In this document: one piece after another, positions 61,609 through 64,000 of the stretch
How positions within the stretch are numbered: position 1 is the stretch's first letter
Layout: every line of letters begins with the position of its first letter
DNA from: Kordia sp050633145
Lineage (GTDB): Bacteria; Bacteroidota; Bacteroidia; Flavobacteriales; Flavobacteriaceae
Direction: 5' to 3'
NCBI RefSeq assembly: GCF_050633145.1
Contig: NZ_JBOEFY010000020.1
Span: 1-64,000, forward strand
DNA: 64,000 nucleotides
Made by a program: the position numbers and the translations under genes
Notes under the pieces: generated by a model
What the model was told of the DNA's origin: nothing
Database searches by the model: none
What the model saw: only the letters and a program-made list of their open reading frames with translations

Positions 61609-62793
61609 ATGAAAATTTTAGCTATTGACGACCAGAAATTAGTTTTGATTCCTTTAGAAAGCAGATTGGCTGAATTAGGATACGAAGTGCTAACCGAAAC
61701 AAACGCATTGAAGGGAATGGAATTGTACGATTCGTTTCAGCCAGATTTGGTGATTGTAGATATGAATATGCCAACTGTTTCTGGAATGGAAATCGTGGAA
61801 CACATCCGTAGAGATAAAAAAGATGATACGCCAGTTATGATATTATCTGGAAATACCGATGATGAAATGATTACAAAAGGTTTTGATTTAGGTGTAAACG
61901 ATTATATGAAGAAACCCTTGAGTTTGAATGAAGTTTGTGCTCGTGTGAAACGATTGATTGGTGTGCCTCTACATGTAGCGGTTACGAATACAAATACTGT
62001 GATGATACAGCAACGATGTGTTGGTGTTGTGATTCCTTGTTATAATGAAGCTGAACGTTTGTTGAGTACAGAGTTTACCGATTTTGTAGATCGTAATTCG
62101 GGATATCGTTTGTGTTTTGTAAATGATGGAAGTAAAGATGCAACTTTAGAAGTTTTGCACGATTTACAGAAAGGTAGAGAAGATTTTATTACCGTATATG
62201 ATTGTGAAAAGAACGGTGGAAAAGCAGAAGCTGTTCGTTTGGGAATGCTACACATGGCACAACAAGACGATTTGGATTATATCGGATTTTTGGATGCTGA
62301 TTTGTCTACCGATTTGGCTGATTTTGACGAGTTGGTTTCTACTATTGAAAACTCTGATTTTAAGATTGTGAGCGGTTCAAGAATTAGTAGAATGGGCGCA
62401 AATATTACGAAAGAATCTGCGCGTAAAGTAATTAGTATGACGATTAATTTAATTATCAGAACTATTTTATCGATGAATTTTAAAGACACACAATGTGGTG
62501 CGAAGATTTTTCATAAAGATGTGATTCAGTTGGCTTTTGATAAAAAGTTTATCACAAAATGGTTGTTTGATGTAGAAATTTTTATGCGAATGCGTAGACA
62601 TTTCGGATTGGATAAAGCAAGAGCAATGATGTGCGAGAAGCCTTTAAAACGCTGGATTCATGCAGATGGTTCTAAGTTGTCTATGAAAGATTCTATAAAG
62701 ATTATTGGTCAGTTAGGACAGATTGCTTGGTCGTATAGAAATAAAAAAAAAGTTTCAACTAATGAAGTAAATACAAATTTTGAAGTTGCTTAA
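61609..62793 (+). CDS. Receiver-GT2 glycosyltransferase fusion
   Basis: 394 aa. Residues 1-118 are a CheY-like receiver: Asp7/Asp8, phospho-acceptor Asp51 (VIVDMNMP), Ser80 and Lys102. Residues about 133-385 form a GT-A family 2 transferase of the dolichyl-phosphate-mannose synthase type: VVIPCYNEAERL, LCFVNDGSKDAT, FLDADLSTD (DxD) and DTQCGAKIFHKDV. No membrane helix is present. Phosphorylation could switch glycosyl transfer directly, without transcription. It is divergent from the GT-C operon. Confidence 0.88.
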   Translation: MKILAIDDQKLVLIPLESRLAELGYEVLTETNALKGMELYDSFQPDLVIVDMNMPTVSGMEIVEHIRRDKKDDTPVMILSGNTDDEMITKGFDLGVNDYMKKPLSLNEVCARVKRLIGVPLHVAVTNTNTVMIQQRCVGVVIPCYNEAERLLSTEFTDFVDRNSGYRLCFVNDGSKDATLEVLHDLQKGREDFITVYDCEKNGGKAEAVRLGMLHMAQQDDLDYIGFLDADLSTDLADFDELVSTIENSDFKIVSGSRISRMGANITKESARKVISMTINLIIRTILSMNFKDTQCGAKIFHKDVIQLAFDKKFITKWLFDVEIFMRMRRHFGLDKARAMMCEKPLKRWIHADGSKLSMKDSIKIIGQLGQIAWSYRNKKKVSTNEVNTNFEVA

Positions 62794-62876
62794 TATTTTA
62801 AGAAACTCCATTTGATAACAAAATAAGTTTCCCCAGATTTCCCCCTTGGTTCTCCTAAACCCTATAATATAAATAC

Positions 62877-63314
62877 ATGATGAAGATTGGAATTTTAATA
62901 GTATTCCGTAATGATGAAAGTATAATTGAAGTACAAAAGTTTATAGAATTGCTTACCGAAAAAAATAAGTTAGCGGTTTGTTTTGTAAATAACGGCAGTA
63001 CAGATGGTACACTCAAATTATTGAAAGAGATTCAAGAAGAAGTTAGTATTCCGATTTCAATTATTGATGTCAAAAAAAGTCGCGGTCATAATGCTGCAAT
63101 TAAAGCTGGCATTCGCTATTTGACAAGTAAAGACGATTTACCCTATACATTGTGTTTACAAAAATATACTTCACAAGATTTTTCAACGCTAAAGAAGGTA
63201 TTTCGCATTATAACACAAGAGAAAGGTGTTGTGAAAGATTTGTTTAAAAAAACCAAACGCATGATTCATAAGAATGTGTTTTCGCTAAGTAGTATTTTGG
63301 ATACTGCTTGTTAG
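62877..63314 (+). CDS. Short GT2-like protein, catalytic DxD lost
   Basis: 145 aa, start at 62877 or 3 nt later. It follows the first half of a GT2 fold: GILIVFRNDESIIE, CFVNNGSTDGTLKLL, KSRGHNAAIKAGIRYL. Where the neighbour has FLDADLSTD this protein has CLQKYTSQD, so the DxD metal site is absent, and the second half of the domain is missing. It could be a degraded copy or a non-catalytic partner. It follows the receiver-GT2 gene by 83 nt. Confidence 0.7.
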   Translation: MMKIGILIVFRNDESIIEVQKFIELLTEKNKLAVCFVNNGSTDGTLKLLKEIQEEVSIPISIIDVKKSRGHNAAIKAGIRYLTSKDDLPYTLCLQKYTSQDFSTLKKVFRIITQEKGVVKDLFKKTKRMIHKNVFSLSSILDTAC

Positions 63315-63442
63315 GTGGTTAGACTTCTTAGACGCGTTCCCGCGTAAGTGAGAATCTCTTAGAGTCGCTTTGCTTTTGGGTATTGGATTGTTTGAAATTC
63401 TCAACGCCACATCGTAAATTTTTGTAATGAAATGAAGAAAGA

Positions 63443-63478
63443 TTGTATTTCGACTATGCTCAATAGAACTATCGAGAG
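63443..63478. repeat. Dispersed inverted-repeat element, short copy
   Basis: TTGTATTTCGACTATGCTCA followed by ATAGAACTATCGAGAG, nearly identical to the 55446-55482 segment. TTAGAC-type strings precede it at 63310-63365. Confidence 0.6.
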
Positions 63479-63541
63479 TTTTCAACTCGCGCTAGTAATC
63501 TAAAAGCATAGCGTGTCTAAAGATCTAATTAGTCTTATAAA

Positions 63542-63574
63542 AAAACTCCAACACTATACTAGCATTGGAGTTTT
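63542..63574 (-). terminator. Terminator of the edge gene
   Basis: Perfect 10-bp stem AAAACTCCAA/TTGGAGTTTT (63542-63551 with 63565-63574); on the minus strand a T run follows. Confidence 0.8.
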
Positions 63575-63596
63575 GTAAAATGTATAAATTTATTTC

Positions 63597-64000
63597 TTAT
63601 TGTTTGATGAATTTCTGTGTAAATACTTTTCCATCAGATTCTAAACGTAAGATATAGTTTCCTGTTTGTAAGTTAGAAACATCTATTGAATGTTCTTTTA
63701 GTTTTAAGTTTAGTACTCGTTTTCCTTCTATATTAAAGATCGTAGCAATTTTTCCAACTAAGTTTACAGGACTGTTGATGTTCATTATTTTTCCAACTGG
63801 ATTTGGATGAATAGCAATGCTTTCCAATGTTTCATCAGGAATACTTAAAGTTTGTCCTTCAGTAATGATATGATGTGTATTGATCGTAGGGTTAACAAGA
63901 TTATCTACTGTTCCCGATGGCCAGTAAATAATAATATTATCAATAGTATCTTCCGTTCCTATCCCAAAGTGTGCATTAAGCGTACTCATAAAACGGAAAC
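63597..64000 (-). CDS. ASPIC/UnbV secreted protein with T9SS tail (partial)
   Basis: The C-terminal 134 codons; the frame stays open to the window edge, so the ATG at 63989 is internal. NAHFGIGTEDTIDNIIIYWPSG is an ASPIC/UnbV domain, which usually follows FG-GAP repeats (CRTAC1-like proteins). The last 75 residues are a type IX secretion sorting domain: IAIHPNPVGKIMNI, IFNIEGKRV, LQTGNYILRLESDGKVFTQKFIKQ. The full protein should be a large cell-surface protein. Confidence 0.85.
   Translation of the reverse strand, partial: FRFMSTLNAHFGIGTEDTIDNIIIYWPSGTVDNLVNPTINTHHIITEGQTLSIPDETLESIAIHPNPVGKIMNINSPVNLVGKIATIFNIEGKRVLNLKLKEHSIDVSNLQTGNYILRLESDGKVFTQKFIKQ

Noticed and set aside
1..64000. tRNA, rRNA, CRISPR array, transposase or prophage
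   Set aside because: I looked for clover-leaf-sized gaps, rRNA strings, regularly spaced repeats and integrase or transposase motifs, and found none; short or diverged tRNAs could be missed by eye.

Overview
This 64 kb window is from the chromosome of a member of the Flavobacteriaceae (Bacteroidota). The evidence is low GC, the conserved order acpP-fabF-rnc-(IPExxxVDY)-pyk, promoters of the Bacteroidota TAnnTTTG type, C-terminal type IX secretion sorting domains, OmpA proteins with thrombospondin type 3 repeats, a GH97 enzyme, and orphan precursor peptides with Bacteroidota class I lanthipeptide leaders. A marine genus such as Kordia would fit, but the genus is a guess. No rRNA, tRNA, CRISPR array, transposase or prophage was seen.

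Layout. 0-15 kb is mostly housekeeping: a membrane EEP phosphatase/nuclease, a CYTH protein with a YciI-like lipoprotein, DNA polymerase IV, a low-molecular-weight phosphatase, pyruvate kinase, RNase III, fatty-acid synthesis (fabF, acpP), purN, RNase HI, a PfkB kinase, a long PurF-type amidotransferase and superoxide dismutase. A structured-RNA candidate lies between purF and sod. 15-19 kb holds a T9SS-secreted protein followed by a tandem array of Cys-rich, GG-leader precursor peptides (three intact, one frameshifted). 19-28 kb carries an AddA/RecB-like helicase-nuclease and its AddB-like partner, separated by kbl and an OmpA protein, then a hydrolase. At 28.5-29.1 kb a second, divergent set of three very small peptides sits behind a palindrome and a TAnnTTTG promoter.

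29-49 kb is mixed: universal stress protein, DinB-like protein, two GNAT acetyltransferases, MATE transporter, enoyl-CoA hydratase, queD, lpxH followed by an aquaporin-family remnant, MscS channel, sulfatase, MFS exporter, OmpA protein, GH97, recJ, PP2C-like phosphatase, OsmC and an AhpD-like protein. 49.8-55.3 kb is a compact signalling operon: single-domain response regulator, H-NOX heme sensor, PAS histidine kinase, FIST sensor, second histidine kinase, Hpt protein and LytTR response regulator. It looks like a two-input nitric-oxide phosphorelay split over separate proteins.

55.5-63.3 kb looks like a surface-glycan locus. On the minus strand a large GT-C-like membrane protein, a secreted Ig-like protein and a membrane-anchored clan GH-A glycosidase overlap end to start. 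Divergently there is a receiver-GT2 glycosyltransferase fusion and a short GT2-like protein that has lost its DxD region. The window ends inside a secreted ASPIC/UnbV protein with a T9SS tail. Several intergenic gaps carry copies of one dispersed inverted-repeat family, complete and cruciform-like at 4263-4376 and partial elsewhere.
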